A DNA stretch of 64,000 bases, taken from contig CAMRHE010000067.1 of NCBI GenBank assembly GCA_947044405.1, forward strand, positions 6,081,501 to 6,145,500, read 5' to 3'. The notes beneath the pieces were generated by a model, which saw only the letters and a program-made list of their open reading frames with translations, searched no databases and was not told the DNA's origin. Positions within the stretch are counted from its first letter, which is position 1. Every line of letters starts with the position of its first letter. This document shows, one piece after another, positions 11,698-23,149 of this stretch. The DNA comes from Leptodactylus fallax (lineage: Eukaryota > Chordata > Amphibia > Anura > Leptodactylidae). The position numbers were made by a program, and so were the translations under genes.

Positions 11698-13238
11698 CAG
11701 TCATGGCCAAAAGTTTTGAGAATGATACAAATATTAATTTTTACAAAGTCTACTGCTTCAGTTTTTCTAATGGCAATTTGCATATACTCCAGAATGTTAT
11801 AAAGAGTGATCAGCTTAACAGCAATTACTTGCAAAGTCAATATTTGCCTAGAAAATGACACCCCCAAACACACAACACAGCAGCCCGCCAAGGACCACCA
11901 AGACGCAGGGCTCCATTAACACAGGTTTGGGTGTTGATGAGGGCAGGGGTGGGGATCAATCTGTCATGATTAAGTAAGAATGACACCACTGGACACTTTA
12001 AAAGGAGGCTGGTGCTTGCCATCATTGTTTCTCTTCTGTTAACCATGGTTATCTCTAAAGAAACACGTGCAGTCATCATTGCGCTGCACAAAAATGGCCT
12101 AACTGGGAAGAGTATTGCAGCTAGAAAGATTGCACCTCAGTCAACAATCTATCGCATCATCAAGAACTTCAAGGAGAGAGGTTCCATTGGTGCCAAAAAG
12201 GCTCCAGGGCGCCCAAGAAAGACCAGCAAGCGGCAGGACCGTCTCTTAAAAGTGTTTCAGCTGCGGGATCGGGCTACCAGCAGTGCAGAGCTTGCTGAGG
12301 AATGGCAGCAGGCAGGTGTGAGTGCATCTGCACGCACTGTGAGGCGGAGACTCTTGGAGCAAGGCCTGGTCTCAAGGAGGGCAGCAAAGAAGCCACTTCT
12401 CTCCAGAAAAAACATCAGGGACAGACTGATATTCTGCAAAAGGTACAGGGAGTGGACTGCTGAGGACTGGGGTAAAGTCATTTTCTCTGATGAATCCCCT
12501 TTTCGATTGTTTGGAACATCTGGAAAACAGCTTATTCGGAGAAGAAGAGGTGAGCGCTACCACCAGTCTTGTCTCATGCCAACTGTAAAGCATCCTGAAA
12601 CCATTCATGTGTGGGGTTGCTTCTCAGCCAAGGGAATCGGCTCTCTCACAGTCTTGCCTAAAAACACAGCCATGAATAAAGAATGGTACCAGAATGTCCT
12701 CCAAGAGCAACTTCTCCCAACCGTCCAAGAGCAGTTTGGCGCTCAACAATGCCTTTTCCAGCATGATGGAGCACCTTGCCATAAAGCAAAGGTGATAACT
12801 AAATGGCTCAGGGAACAAAACATAGAGATTTTGGGTCCATGGCCTGGAAACTCCCCAGATCTTAATCCCATTGAGAACTTGTGGTCAATCATCAAGAGAC
12901 GGGTGGACAAACAAAAACCAACAAATTCAGACAAAATGAAAGCATTGATTCTGCAAGAATGGACTGCTATCAGTCAGGATTTGGTCCAGAAGTTGATTGA
13001 GAGCATGCCAGGGAGAATTGCAGAGGTCCTGAAGAAGAAGGGTCAACACTGCAAATATTGACTTGCTGCATTAACTCATTCTAACTGTCAATATAAGCTT
13101 CTGTTACTCATAATATGAATGCAATTCTATTTCTGTATGTGATAAAAACATCTGACAAACACACATAAAAACCAGAGGGCAGCAGATCATGTGAAAATAT
13201 AATACTTGTGTCATTCTCAAAACTTTTGGCCATGACTG
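11698..13238 (+). mobile_element. Tc1-like transposon with DD35E spacing, apparently complete
   Basis: This 1541-bp element is flanked by TA on both sides (11696-11697 and 13239-13240), the expected Tc1/mariner target duplication. Both ends begin CAGTCATGGCCAAAAGTTTT and stay matched for about 33 bp with one mismatch. A second, inner inverted match (TCAATATTTGC) lies next to the coding region. It encodes one uninterrupted transposase. The host sequence left of it (TGCTGGGCAGCATAATAG) suggests insertion into low-copy DNA. The DD35E spacing matches the group published as Traveler, but membership needs a search. Confidence 0.92.
12045..13061 (+). CDS. Tc1-family transposase (DD35E), intact
   Basis: The protein is 338 residues from the ATG at 12045. 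An in-frame ATG 11 codons upstream is possible but adds a hydrophobic leader not usual for Tc1, so the MVISKETRAV start is preferred. Regions in order: an N-terminal HTH DNA-binding domain of paired type (about residues 1-55), the GRPR motif (APGRPRK), a second HTH (about 65-115), then the DDE nuclease domain. Catalytic residues are D in IFSDESPF, D in FQHDGAPCH and E in SPDLNPIENLW, with 35 residues between the last two instead of the 34 of classical Tc1. The length is normal for the family and no stop or frameshift is present. It would cut and paste the element at TA sites in the nucleus. Activity is inferred from integrity only. Confidence 0.92.
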   Translation: MVISKETRAVIIALHKNGLTGKSIAARKIAPQSTIYRIIKNFKERGSIGAKKAPGRPRKTSKRQDRLLKVFQLRDRATSSAELAEEWQQAGVSASARTVRRRLLEQGLVSRRAAKKPLLSRKNIRDRLIFCKRYREWTAEDWGKVIFSDESPFRLFGTSGKQLIRRRRGERYHQSCLMPTVKHPETIHVWGCFSAKGIGSLTVLPKNTAMNKEWYQNVLQEQLLPTVQEQFGAQQCLFQHDGAPCHKAKVITKWLREQNIEILGPWPGNSPDLNPIENLWSIIKRRVDKQKPTNSDKMKALILQEWTAISQDLVQKLIESMPGRIAEVLKKKGQHCKY

Positions 13239-13240
13239 TA

Positions 13241-14240
13241 TTTCAGTGGCTGAGATATGTTATGCATGAAGGCAGTGAATACCTGCAGCACTATATTTCA
13301 CTATCTTTTTTTCCTTCACATTAGTAGTTAGCGAGGTCTGGGACTAATTTAGGTTATTTAGTATGCTGGATTTTGCACTTTTGGTAGCAAATATCATGGT
13401 TCAGAATCACCGACAGCTGCTGTATCAGATTGTTATTACAGGTCTTATTGCTTATTTTTTATATGCTGCTCTTTCTATGAACTGAAACTTAACAAAAGTG
13501 GATTTGAAAGACTTGCTATTTTTTCTATACACCACCCATTAAAAAATTAAGAAAAGACAGTCAATAAGTTATACGTGCACTAAAATGGCTCTATTAAAAC
13601 ACACTCATCCCACAATAACAAACCCCCTTACAGCTACATCTATAGAAAAATATACATTATATACACCAACTTATACATTAGATGGTCGGCCAGTCCTGCT
13701 GAAGTTCTTCTGATTATTTAATGTGTATGGCCATCTTTAAAAGCATCAAAAGCTCAATGGAACATAGATAGTTTCAATGTGAACAGAACCTTAATTAGCA
13801 AGTCTCTACAGAGTTTCTATTGCTCCCTCCTTCACCTTCCTCTTCAGTGGCCTGATTATGTTTCATTACAGGAAGTATCGTGATCGATTTATAACTTGTT
13901 AATGCTAGAACTGTAACATTTACTTAATTTATCTTTGTCTAATTTCTACTTTTAGCTTTAACTGGCCACTATTTATTTGTAATTGCTCAGACAAGGACAC
14001 TGCACGGTGGTTTCCATTAAATTGGATCTATATATCAGGCAATCATCTATAAGGTAGACAAACAATATTCATCAAGGAGCATGTACTTAATAACCTAATG
14101 TAATGTTTGCTTTAATTATTCTACCTGTATGTTAGGAAAGTTAAGGACAACCTATAATTTCTATTTAAGAAATGCTCTGAATCATTCTGGGTAATGTAGA
14201 GATAACATTTCTAACTAGGAACCAACCCCACAATAAAGGG
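13241..14240. other. No gene recognised
   Basis: AT-rich low-copy sequence with no exon-like frame, inverted repeat or tandem array that I could see. The piece TTTCAGTGGCTGAGATATG at the Tc1 border continues the sequence interrupted at 11696. Confidence 0.4.
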
Positions 14241-14244
14241 AATG

Positions 14245-14625
14245 TCTAAGATAAGGGGTCATGCCATTAGAGACTTTTATCTCCTATCAACAGGATAGGG
14301 AATAAGTGTCAGATCGCTGGGGGTTCAATCATTGGGACCCTCTGTTATCAAGAGAATGGGGGACCGAAAGTTCCTCTGAAGTCTCCTTGTGAATGAAGCC
14401 CCCGTGCACTCACTTCTATAGGGCCACTACGACTGCAATCTCTGGCAGTCCCATAGGTGCGAATGGAGTGCTGGTCACACAAGCACACTGGCGCTCCATT
14501 CACAGAGACTTCAGGGGGACTTTTGGTCCCCTGTTCTCCTGATCATTGTATGATCCCCAGAGATCTGACACTTATCACCTTTCCTGTAAATTGGGGGATG
14601 AGTGTCTTTAATGGCGTAACCTCTT
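14245..14625. repeat. Foldback MITE, family 3 (GGATAGG...CCTATCC type)
   Basis: The interior has two inverted copies of GGCGCTCCATTCACAGAGAC-like sequence and GGGGGACTTTTGGTCCC/GGGGGACCGAAAG. Ends carry CAACAGGATAGGGAATAAGTG and TGACACTTATCACC. Similar elements are at 36000-36190 and 42193-42592. Confidence 0.5.
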
Positions 14626-15039
14626 TAAGTTAATGGGGCCCGGTTGTGTGGTGCTCTTTTGGCAGAAAGCAGCCTTGTTTTTCTAATTCTGGAAAACCCC
14701 TTTAATTAAAATGTCTTCAAGATTTAATGAGGGATATTATTAGAAAATCATATATATTATATTATTTTAGTTTTTTTTTTCTTTTCTTTTAACAGCAATT
14801 TATAATTGGGATTTACAGTATAAACACAGTGATAACTTCTACAGGTGAGATGTAGCAAGGATCTTGTGTCTGCTATTGTATACAGATATCACCAGAAAAG
14901 GGAAGCCTATATATACCTAAATTCAATCTTAGGGTTAGAAATGTCTATTAAGATTATAAAAATGTCTTGTTTTAATTCAGTAGGGCCGACTTTGTCAGTT
15001 CTGGTTATGAGTTATTATGAGTTCTCCAACAGTGTATGA

Positions 15040-15340
15040 AGAACAGTTGACACAGTTTTCCCACCACATACATTTATGGCATAGCCACAGGATGTTTCCT
15101 TGGTGGGGGTATAACCAATAATACATTGTCTCCATTCAGCTTTACTTGGGAAACACCATATCAGCCTATTACAGTCTATGGGATGATTTAGTGTTTTCTC
15201 AGTAAAGCTGAGCAGGGCCAACAATGGGAGTAGAATGTGAAAGTAGTGACTCAGAAGAGCATCTTGGTTTTAAGATTTTTGCGGGTCAACAGTTATCCCT
15301 GATTGTATATGCCACAAATGTATGTGGTGGTAAAATCCTT
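15040..15340. repeat. Foldback element (ACCACATACATTTATGGCATA)
   Basis: The left part CACCACATACATTTATGGCA is matched in inverse by GCCACAAATGTATGTGGTGG at the right, with further inverted words such as CAGTTGACACAG/GGGTCAACAGTT. It is probably a MITE. No coding capacity. Confidence 0.5.
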
Positions 15341-15474
15341 TATCCTTATCCTTTAGTAACTGAGCACTAGATGTGCTCTAAGGCTATGTTGACACTGAAT
15401 TTGACAGGGTTTTCAGCGTGGATCCTGCACTGAAACGCCAGCCCCCAGGCAATCCGAATCCCAGCGCAGTGGGT

Positions 15475-16345
15475 GCTACAACTTGTACCTGGCAAATTTC
15501 CACATGAAAAAGAACATAACCTTACCAATGAATATCTCTCCACACTACTATGCAAATTGAACCTAACCACCAGTGCACTTGACCCAGTCCAATTACACTT
15601 CATCCTAAACCTTACTACTGTGCTTATCCAAGCTAACCACTCCCTCCTTTTATAATCTTGTGAGTCCATTGGAATCACAGACTTGGTCTTCTCTTGGATC
15701 TCTTCATACATCACCAAACATACTGTACATCTCAAGGCTTTTTACCATCGGCCTGGGACATCACATACAGTCCCATGGCTTTCAGTACCACTTTTATGCT
15801 GATGAAACTTAATTATACCTCTCAGTACCAAACATAATTTTTCTCTTAACCAGAGTTCTAGCGTGTCTACTGTATAAGCCTTTTATCCTCCTTTTTCTCC
15901 ACACACTTTCCAAAACTCCAAAACTCAATATAGAGAAAACTGATACCTCCCCACCTCCACCTCCCCACAGATAATCTCTGATCCTTTCAAGACCTCCTTT
16001 GCTTTCCTCTAATCTGCTTTCCACCCAACCATCTCCAAGATTTCTCCCTTGCATGTCCTGTACTCTAGAACTCACTACCCAAAACATTAGACTGTTAACC
16101 ACAATAGCAACCCTCAAAAGCAAACAGAAAAGCCGCCTCTTCTACCTTTAATAATCCTGCTGCCACTACAGTACCCTCTGAACAAGTTATATCCTCACCT
16201 CTTGTCTTCTTATCTCTCCGAACGTGCCAATGAGTCACTACGTAAGTTCATGTTTATGTACTTGTCTTTCGTATCATGTATGTAGAACCTTTTCATGTGT
16301 ATAGTGCCCTGGAATTTCTGGCGTTCTATAATAAATAATAACATA
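15475..16345 (+). mobile_element. L2/CR1-like LINE 3' fragment, degenerate
   Basis: Broken frames still read like a non-LTR reverse transcriptase. LSWISSYIT lies near 15690 and HFYADETQLYL-like text, the RT active-site block with YADE instead of YADD, near 15790. A C-terminal segment with RLLTTIATLKSKQKSRLF lies near 16090-16140, ended by TAA. The 3' untranslated part ends in TCTATAATAAATAATAA. It lacks most of ORF2 and has frameshifts, so it is dead. The element at 45357-46018 is a related 3' end. Confidence 0.6.
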
Positions 16346-17765
16346 CCGTAATGTATTTGTAGCATCCAATCCACCACAGAGAAACATTAGCTGCAGAAAA
16401 AAGCCCCCCTGGTCCATCTAGTGTGCCCTTATATTATTTCCATTTGATCTTAGATAGACATGTGGTTTATTCCAGACTTAAATTCACTTACTGTAGATTT
16501 CCCAGCCACATCTGCTAGAACTTTCATTTATGCATGAAGTAGACGGGGGAAACAGGAACTGATGTCAGTTAATTTAATCTGTATAAAATTATTCAGAATA
16601 TGCCGAGGAGAAAAAAATAAAAAAATTAGGGACAAAAATAAGCTCTATTAGTGATAGGGAAAATTGAAATGTGTTTTTTCTGCAAAACTTAATGAATTCC
16701 ATATTGTCTTTCCTTCCACAATATAAGGCTATGTATCAAGGTTTATAATCATTTTTTACATAAACTTATATCAACTTTTCAGCCTTTGTCATCTCATATG
16801 CTCCGTATCTCCTCATCTATGGCATGTTCACCCTTAGAAGCGAGCTTGCAATGTGCAGTATATTCCATAATTCTCAAAGTCATGTTATACATTTAAGAGG
16901 TCACTGCCCCTTGATCTCTTTTCACCTTAATCTACTTAAATTTTTGATACAGAAATTGAATTGCTTTTACGATATTACCCACAGCAATATAATAATCATA
17001 CAAATCACTTAAAGAACTGGGAAGCCCCATAAATCTACATGACCAATTGTATTTACTTTTTTCTGATTGCATAGCCTTTTCTATATTTCATTTATCTTGG
17101 GTCACCTACAGTATATAAAACTATGCACACATTTTTTAGTGTGCACCTATCCTCAGCTGAATAATTTTATTTGACTTTTTCACCACATATTGTCAACTAG
17201 TAGATGAAATGCTCGCACATGAACTGGTTCACATGATCTTTTTTCATGTTAAAGTTGTCCATACACATTAGATTGAAACTGACTAAACCTGATATTTATA
17301 AGGACTTCCAGACTCTTCTTTGACATATGATGTCAGGGAAAAGACGGCTCAAGCATGTTGAATTATACATATCTGTTTCTTTTGATAAGCCCCGGCCAAA
17401 ATTGTCTAGCGCCAACTTACTCTCTTACCTCCATTCAGAGCACCTGCACACAGAACTGACCAAAATGTGTTTGTGTATGAAAGGGGATGGGGCGTAGTTG
17501 TGATGGGCGAACCAGTTCATAATGAGTGGGTTCATTATAAATTTTCAAAAAATTTTGCTTTATATTGAATCACAAATTTTTAGGGTTCGTCTTGCATAAA
17601 CCAAAAAAAAAGAAGGACAGTTGGCTGCCAATTTGATGTCTGTTTTAGGGGTTGGCGAAGCTGTGTAAAAACATGGGTACCGTTCATGGACTCTGTAAAA
17701 TGAAGCACAAGGAAATATCATCGATCAATATAATGATCAGTCATAACATTTTGCCACCCTCTCCA
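16346..17765. other. No gene; one dispersed-repeat-like patch
   Basis: About 16385-16530, with CTGGTCCATCTAGTGTGCCC and CCACATCTGCTAG, resembles an interspersed repeat common in amphibian DNA. The rest is AT-rich low-copy sequence without recognised features. Confidence 0.35.
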
Positions 17766-17769
17766 TGAA

Positions 17770-18130
17770 CTTCATGAGTTGAAGTTGAGATTTTCTGTAA
17801 CCATCTTAGTGGTGATAGTTTTTTGTCTTGATCAGTTCCCAATGCATATGGGTGTGAATGCAGGAACTTTCTTTAATCTGGCACTTGTTAGAAACCCAGC
17901 CATGATGTCCTTATTGTGGCCAGGTTATATTCTCATACATGTAGTGTCCCTTCCTGATAACCCTGCTACAATAAAGAAATCATGGCTGGATTTCTGACAA
18001 CTGCCAGACCATATAAAGGTCCTACTCTTATGGCCGTATCCATTGGCAACGGATCAAGGAAAAATACTGTCACCACTAAGACAGTTAGAGAAAATCTCTC
18101 ACAATCTTCTAAATTTTGAATGACTCATAT
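17770..18130. repeat. Foldback MITE, family 4 (AACCCAGCCATGATGTCCTTA), copy 1
   Basis: The centre reads AACCCAGCCATGATGTCCTT then, inverted, AAATCATGGCTGGATTTCTG. The outer parts carry AGTGGTGATAGTTTTTTGTC against CTGTCACCACTAAG. A second copy at 24955-25311 is interrupted by the hAT element. Confidence 0.65.
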
Positions 18131-18165
18131 TTGCAAAAATGTTTAACGTTTAATAGTCTACAAAC

Positions 18166-18507
18166 TTAAAGGGGTTGTCTGGGGATTGGTTATTTACTTA
18201 GCTGTCCTGGGTTATTGCAGATGATGGACCTGGGGTTTCCAACTTTCGGCCACGTCACGACCCCCAGATCATGTGATCTGAAGTGGCGTTCAGCCTCCCT
18301 GGTCGCTCTGCACCCTCCTTCTCTGATCTCTCCCACAGCATAGGTAATTAATTACCTGTGAGATTGGAGGAGGAAGGAAGCGCAGCGACCAGGGAGGCTG
18401 AACACCACTTCGGACGATATGATCCGGGGGTCGTAACATGGCCCTAAGCCCTGGGTCCAACATCTGCAGTAACCCGATACGGTTAAGTAAATTACCAACC
18501 CCTTTAA
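18166..18507. repeat. Palindromic MITE with TTAA ends
   Basis: It is bounded by TTAAAGGGGTTG at the left and CAACCCCTTTAA at the right, each including TTAA, the target site of piggyBac-type elements. The interior is a long palindrome with CTCCCTGGTCGCTCTGC against GCAGCGACCAGGGAGG. Transposase class is an inference. Confidence 0.6.
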
Positions 18508-18670
18508 ATCTGGTTATGTTCATGTGGAAACCCCTTTAATTCTGACCCTATATACAAAAATATTTCATCACTTACTTTAACTGCTAAATTACCTTCCAGG
18601 CTGATAAGTGAGTAACACAGTTTACGCACTCTGTACTAGTGGGTGCAAGAGTAGGGGTCCTACCTAACAT

Positions 18671-18912
18671 ACAAGAAAGAAGAAAAGAACTCCGTACTCC
18701 AGTTAGATGCCTTAAGATTATATGTTTATTAGGATGTGCTATAACTGATTCCATATATGTAGCATGGTGCTACAGGTAAGGCCAGTATGACTGTGAGACT
18801 ATTGCTTCATACCGGTCATACTGATGAAGGTCTCTATGACCAAAACATCAATACTTTCCCAGTTATAGCACATTTAACTAGAGTGCGGAGTTCCTTTCTT
18901 CTTTCATTTAAG
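18671..18912. repeat. Element with inverted ends of about 45 bp
   Basis: The left AAGAAAGAAGAAAAGAACTC is inverted at the right as GAGTTCCTTTCTTCTTTC, with an ACTCCAGTTAGATG/CATTTAACTAGAGT extension. The interior contains CTGATGAAGGTCTCTATGAC, a phrase seen in several amphibian repeats. No coding capacity. Confidence 0.5.
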
Positions 18913-19064
18913 ATGCATATTATCTTTTCTTATAAAGCACATAATATACAGTATTCATACAAACCTATAAGTCTTAACTCATTCTCGTATAAATGGATAA
19001 ATATGTTTTTAAAACCAAATATTCAGGAATTTCTTGCAGCAAATTATATTCAGTGATTCTTTCT

Positions 19065-19730
19065 TTAAATCGAACCTAAGCAACATAAAATCTAAGTATT
19101 AAACTGCAAAGAAGTCAACAAGATGTCATTTTAGCCATAAAACATCTTGTCTAAACATTTCTGCATAATTAATTCCACTGATGCATTAAGGGACATTATA
19201 CACAATATTCATCAAGAGGAGTGCCAATAAAATTGTTATTTATGTGCGCATATTAGTTAATTCAATCCATAGGTTTGTTGAAATTCTTTACAAGTTTTCC
19301 TCTGAAAGTAAAATGGATGACGTCCCTCTTTCAAAACCCGAGGCTGGATTAATATATGGCTTCCACCCAACGGTGTCAAGAAAGTCACGATACCTCAAAG
19401 TACGGCGGCCTCTTATAGCAAGGCACGGCAGCTACTTTAAGCCTCTATGTCTTAGTGCAGCGCTATAAATGACACATTTAAATATGTTTCACCCTCACTT
19501 TAGGTTTGTTTAAGCAATAACAATTCTATCAGGACACAAGTATTGAAAGGCTGAAATATATTATGGCTTTTGCAAAATCACCGTGTAAGTGAGTGGGCAA
19601 TAGGGATGTGATTTAAAGACGAACCATAAAGCCGTAGAAAATGTATGCCTGACATGTGTATTTCATAATACACTTCTAGTGCATGGAAAATGAGATCGAA
19701 GCTAAAGAAAAAAGACATCATTTAGACATG
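19065..19730. other. Candidate conserved non-coding element block
   Basis: About 650 bp of low-copy, AT-rich but complex DNA with no inverted or tandem repeats. It contains TAATTAATTCC, CATTAAGGG, AATATTCATCA and TTAGTTAATTC, which are homeodomain-like and octamer-like words. It sits between MITEs. The call is by appearance and needs alignment to other vertebrates. Confidence 0.35.
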
Positions 19731-19784
19731 GGAGTGGTCATCTTTTTAGATCAATCTACTTTTAAAAATTTTCTTTTACAGTTC

Positions 19785-19995
19785 CCTTAGGTGGAGGCCC
19801 CGCGTTGTGGAAAAGCAGCTTTTTTTTGTTGCAAATTTTGCTGCAGTTTTTTGAGCCAAAGCCATGAATGGACTGAGCAGAAGGTAGAAGTATAAGAGCT
19901 TCTTATATATTTCCATTCCTTTTGTAGCCATTCTTGGCTTTGGTAAAAAAAAAAAAAAAAAAGCAGCAAAAGCTGCTTTTCCGTAATATGGAACC
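19785..19995. repeat. Foldback MITE, family 1, third copy
   Basis: The arms GGCCCCGCGTTGTGGAAAAG and AAAGCTGCTTTTCCGTAATA are inverted, with TTTGAGCCAAAGCCATGAAT in the middle. A family 2-like fragment (CTAGGTTCACACTAGC) follows at about 20000-20190. Confidence 0.65.
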
Positions 19996-20772
19996 TTATG
20001 CTAGGTTCACACTAGCTTTCGAGTTTCCGTTCTTTAGGTCTGCTTGGGGACCCAAAAAATGGAAACCCTATCCTCTTAAAAAATTATTACCCATGGACCC
20101 CATAGACTATAGAATATAATGGGGTCCACCGGAATAGAAAAGTCCTGCTTGCAGGGAACGGTCACACAACGCTACTCTTAGCCTAAAGAGGATTTCTGGC
20201 CACAAATGCATTTTTGATACTGATGGTCTCCCCACAGGATAGGCCATCAGTATTTGATCTGAGGGGATCTGGCATCCTGATCCCGGACACATTCCTGATC
20301 CGGCTGCCTCTGGGCACCTGAAGATGTAAATTCATCATACCTACATGCTGGAACTAAATCCCACAGAACAAAGTGACCTGCAGCATGTCAGTCATATCTG
20401 TGGAAAGGATGAAAAGCTGTAGGAGACCTGCAGTGATTCCTTCAGGTGTGCTGCAACAAACTAGCACCCGATTTCAGGTGGCTTTCAGGAAAACATGCTG
20501 CCATACTACCCTAGTGAAAATTTTGCAACATATCCATCCTGTATCTTCTTATCCTATAGGGTATTTTCATCACATGAGGATTTCAAGTTGTATCCAGTGA
20601 CAGGTTACAATATTCCTTAGATAGCTGTTGGCCGAATGCAATGAACTTTTTTTGCAATGAAAGGATTAATGTTCTCCTTTCTGATAGTGGAAGGCATGTG
20701 TCCTGGTTTTGAGTGGCACATGTACGGCATGGTCCAGGATGTGGGTGGTGCTTGTGTGTCATTGGTCCACAC

Positions 20773-21575
20773 CCATGGGCGTAACTACCAGTGTAGCAGA
20801 CTGGGGGGTCAACAACTAATGGCCTATTCCCAATGAAATGCAATTAGTTATAACTATGGATGATGAAAGGGGAAATGGAAAATTGAATGTGCCTCCATTA
20901 GTTAATTGGGTCGTCGTAATGCCTGCATGTGTCATCATTATAATTAATTTCCTCATATGCTGTGATGTCAGAGTGATTTTTTTTGTGTGTGCATTATCCA
21001 TGTGCTATGATGTCATAGTGGGTATTATCCCTGTAATGAGACATCAATGTGTATATGATCCCGGGTATTGTGACATCACTGTGTATATTATCCTTGTACT
21101 GTGTGTGACATCACTGTGTATATCATCACTGCACTGTAAAATCACTTTGTATATTAATCCTGTACTGTTACATCACTGTGTATATTATCCCTATACTGTG
21201 ACATCACTATGCACATTATGTCTGTCTTGTGAAATCACTGTGTACATTATGTCTGTCCTGTGACATCACTGTGTATATTAACCCTGTACTGTGACATCAC
21301 TGTGTATATTATCTCTGTACTGTGACATCTCTGTACTGTGGCATCACTGCATATATTATCCCTGTAGTGTGACATCACTGTGTACATTATTCTGGCATTG
21401 TGATATGACTGTGTGCACTATCTGTACTGTAAAATGACTGCATTGTCTCTGCGTGTAAAAGAGACCAAAATAATCATAAACTTAAGCTGAATTTTCTGCT
21501 TCAGGTGGTCACTGTAGCGTGGGGTCCCATTACAAGTTTTGCTATGGGGCTCCATGGCTACTTCTTATACCCCTG
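20773..21575 (+). mobile_element. hAT-like MITE carrying a 31-bp minisatellite, copy A
   Basis: It starts CATGGGCGTAACTACC and ends TTATACCCCTG. The 8 bp outside each end are similar (GTCCACAC and GTCCAGAG), compatible with a decayed hAT target duplication. The inner part is mostly a degenerate 31-bp tandem array. A related element lies inverted at 27604-28752 and shares the GCTATGGGGCTCC/GAGCCCTATAGC end. No transposase is present. A frame over 20838-21263 is only the array translated. Confidence 0.5.
20990..21440. repeat. 31-bp minisatellite, about 14 degenerate units
   Basis: The unit is close to ATCACTGTGTATATTATCCC plus TGTACTGTGAC. Units vary by substitutions and small indels. Confidence 0.75.
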
Positions 21576-22419
21576 GTCCAGAGGGAAGGTGATGCATGTG
21601 CCCATAAATACTGTGAGTAGAAGATGCATGTATACCATGAGTGTATAGTGCTGGTGCCATGTATGCAGCATACCTCCCAGCTTGTGAGAATATTTGTAGA
21701 ATTGGGACAGCTCACTGACGTATGCTTGATGTGAGCCCATGCCATAAGTGGCACATGTCCAGTATGTCGGAGCTGCAGTGTATATATGATTTGGAGAGGG
21801 ATAAAGCTGGAGGAGAAACTACAGGAGCCATCAGACTTTACCAGAGATAAGTGGCATGATGGACAATTAGCTTGTTTGTAGAGGCGATGAAAGTGGAGGA
21901 AAAGTACGAGTTTTTATTGAAAATAAGAACATTAGGTACTGGTGAAGAATACCTGATATAGTTATGCTATAGGGGACAAGGGATGTGCATCAGTGAGGTT
22001 GTCCATCTATGGTAAATCTGAGAAAACCCAATATATAGTCCACTTGGTTAGTCAGATGACCTCAGAGAGTGCCCAAATATCTCCAAGTGGTATTTGAGCC
22101 TTTGAGTAAGAGGAACCCTTAGACATGGTCACACTATTCAGGGAGTGGAGGCCAACCTAACCTGGGTCCCGGCTCTACACAGGGCCCAATGTACATCCTT
22201 CATTAACCACAAAAAGCTGTTTTTTACTGATATATGCCCTTCATTGTATTTATGAATATCATTTTACTGAAAAGAAAAACAGAAATTTTCCAAGGTCAAT
22301 GCGGCTTTTGGGATAAAAAGTAATAAAGCAGTGTAATCTAAAAATAATAATGGAGTATAAGAACGCAGTATGAAGAGGTTTAATATTACATAAGGCTAAA
22401 GTTGCAAATTATGCTCAAT
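21576..22419. other. No gene recognised
   Basis: Low-copy sequence with no exon, RNA gene, tandem or inverted repeat that I could identify. Confidence 0.4.
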
Positions 22420-22690
22420 AAAGAAATTGAAGCTAAATGCTATTTTCAAAGAATAATGCAACTTTTATGACTTGTTTCACTATCAGGCGGCATTAACTAA
22501 TGGCAATGAGATGTTTGATGTCAAGGATTTTGAATAATGTCTGTTAAAAAAAAATCCCATATAATTTACTACTTGGAGAGGACAATTCCTTCTGGGAGGA
22601 AAGTGAACTCGGGGCACAGATATTTTAATAGGTTCACTGAAAATGACTGATAGATTTTAGAGGAACTCTGACCTTAAAAATCATCTTTGA
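22420..22690. other. Candidate conserved non-coding element
   Basis: Complex AT-rich low-copy DNA, with GGCGGCATTAACTAATGGC and GGATTTTGAATAATG, no repeat structure and no frame. By appearance only. Confidence 0.25.
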
Positions 22691-23149
22691 TCAATTGTTT
22701 CTAGCACATGAGAAGGTTCAGATGAATATACAGTACATATCGTATGGTTCTGGGCATAGCAATGGAAACAGGGGACTTGTTTTACCCCAAAACTGTTTTC
22801 ACTTGACATCCTACAAGGGCCACTTGGCCTTGCATTGCCCTATTTTAGCTAATTTTTGATAATATATGATTAATAATTCACAGTTTATACAGATTATATT
22901 ATAAACTAAGGTCCCAAGGCTCCTTGGATTACTGATTTTGGATTACTGTATTTGATCACAATAGAAGATAAGGTGATACATATGGATTAGTCTCTCTGAG
23001 TAATCCACAGGATGCCCAGAATATTCACAATTGTGTCAGAGCTCTATAGCAGAACAAATACAATGTATATTAGTAGACATATTTCATTCACATTTCACCA
23101 ATTATAATAAAATTAAATATACAACTTTTGTAACATATTAATTACTTAC

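Noticed and set aside
11553..11891. 112-codon minus-strand frame upstream of the Tc1 transposase
   Set aside because: It crosses the transposon border and has no recognisable domain.
20838..21263. Open frame of 141 codons with hydrophobic, Cys-rich repeats
   Set aside because: It is the translation of the 31-bp minisatellite; no splice, start context or family signal.
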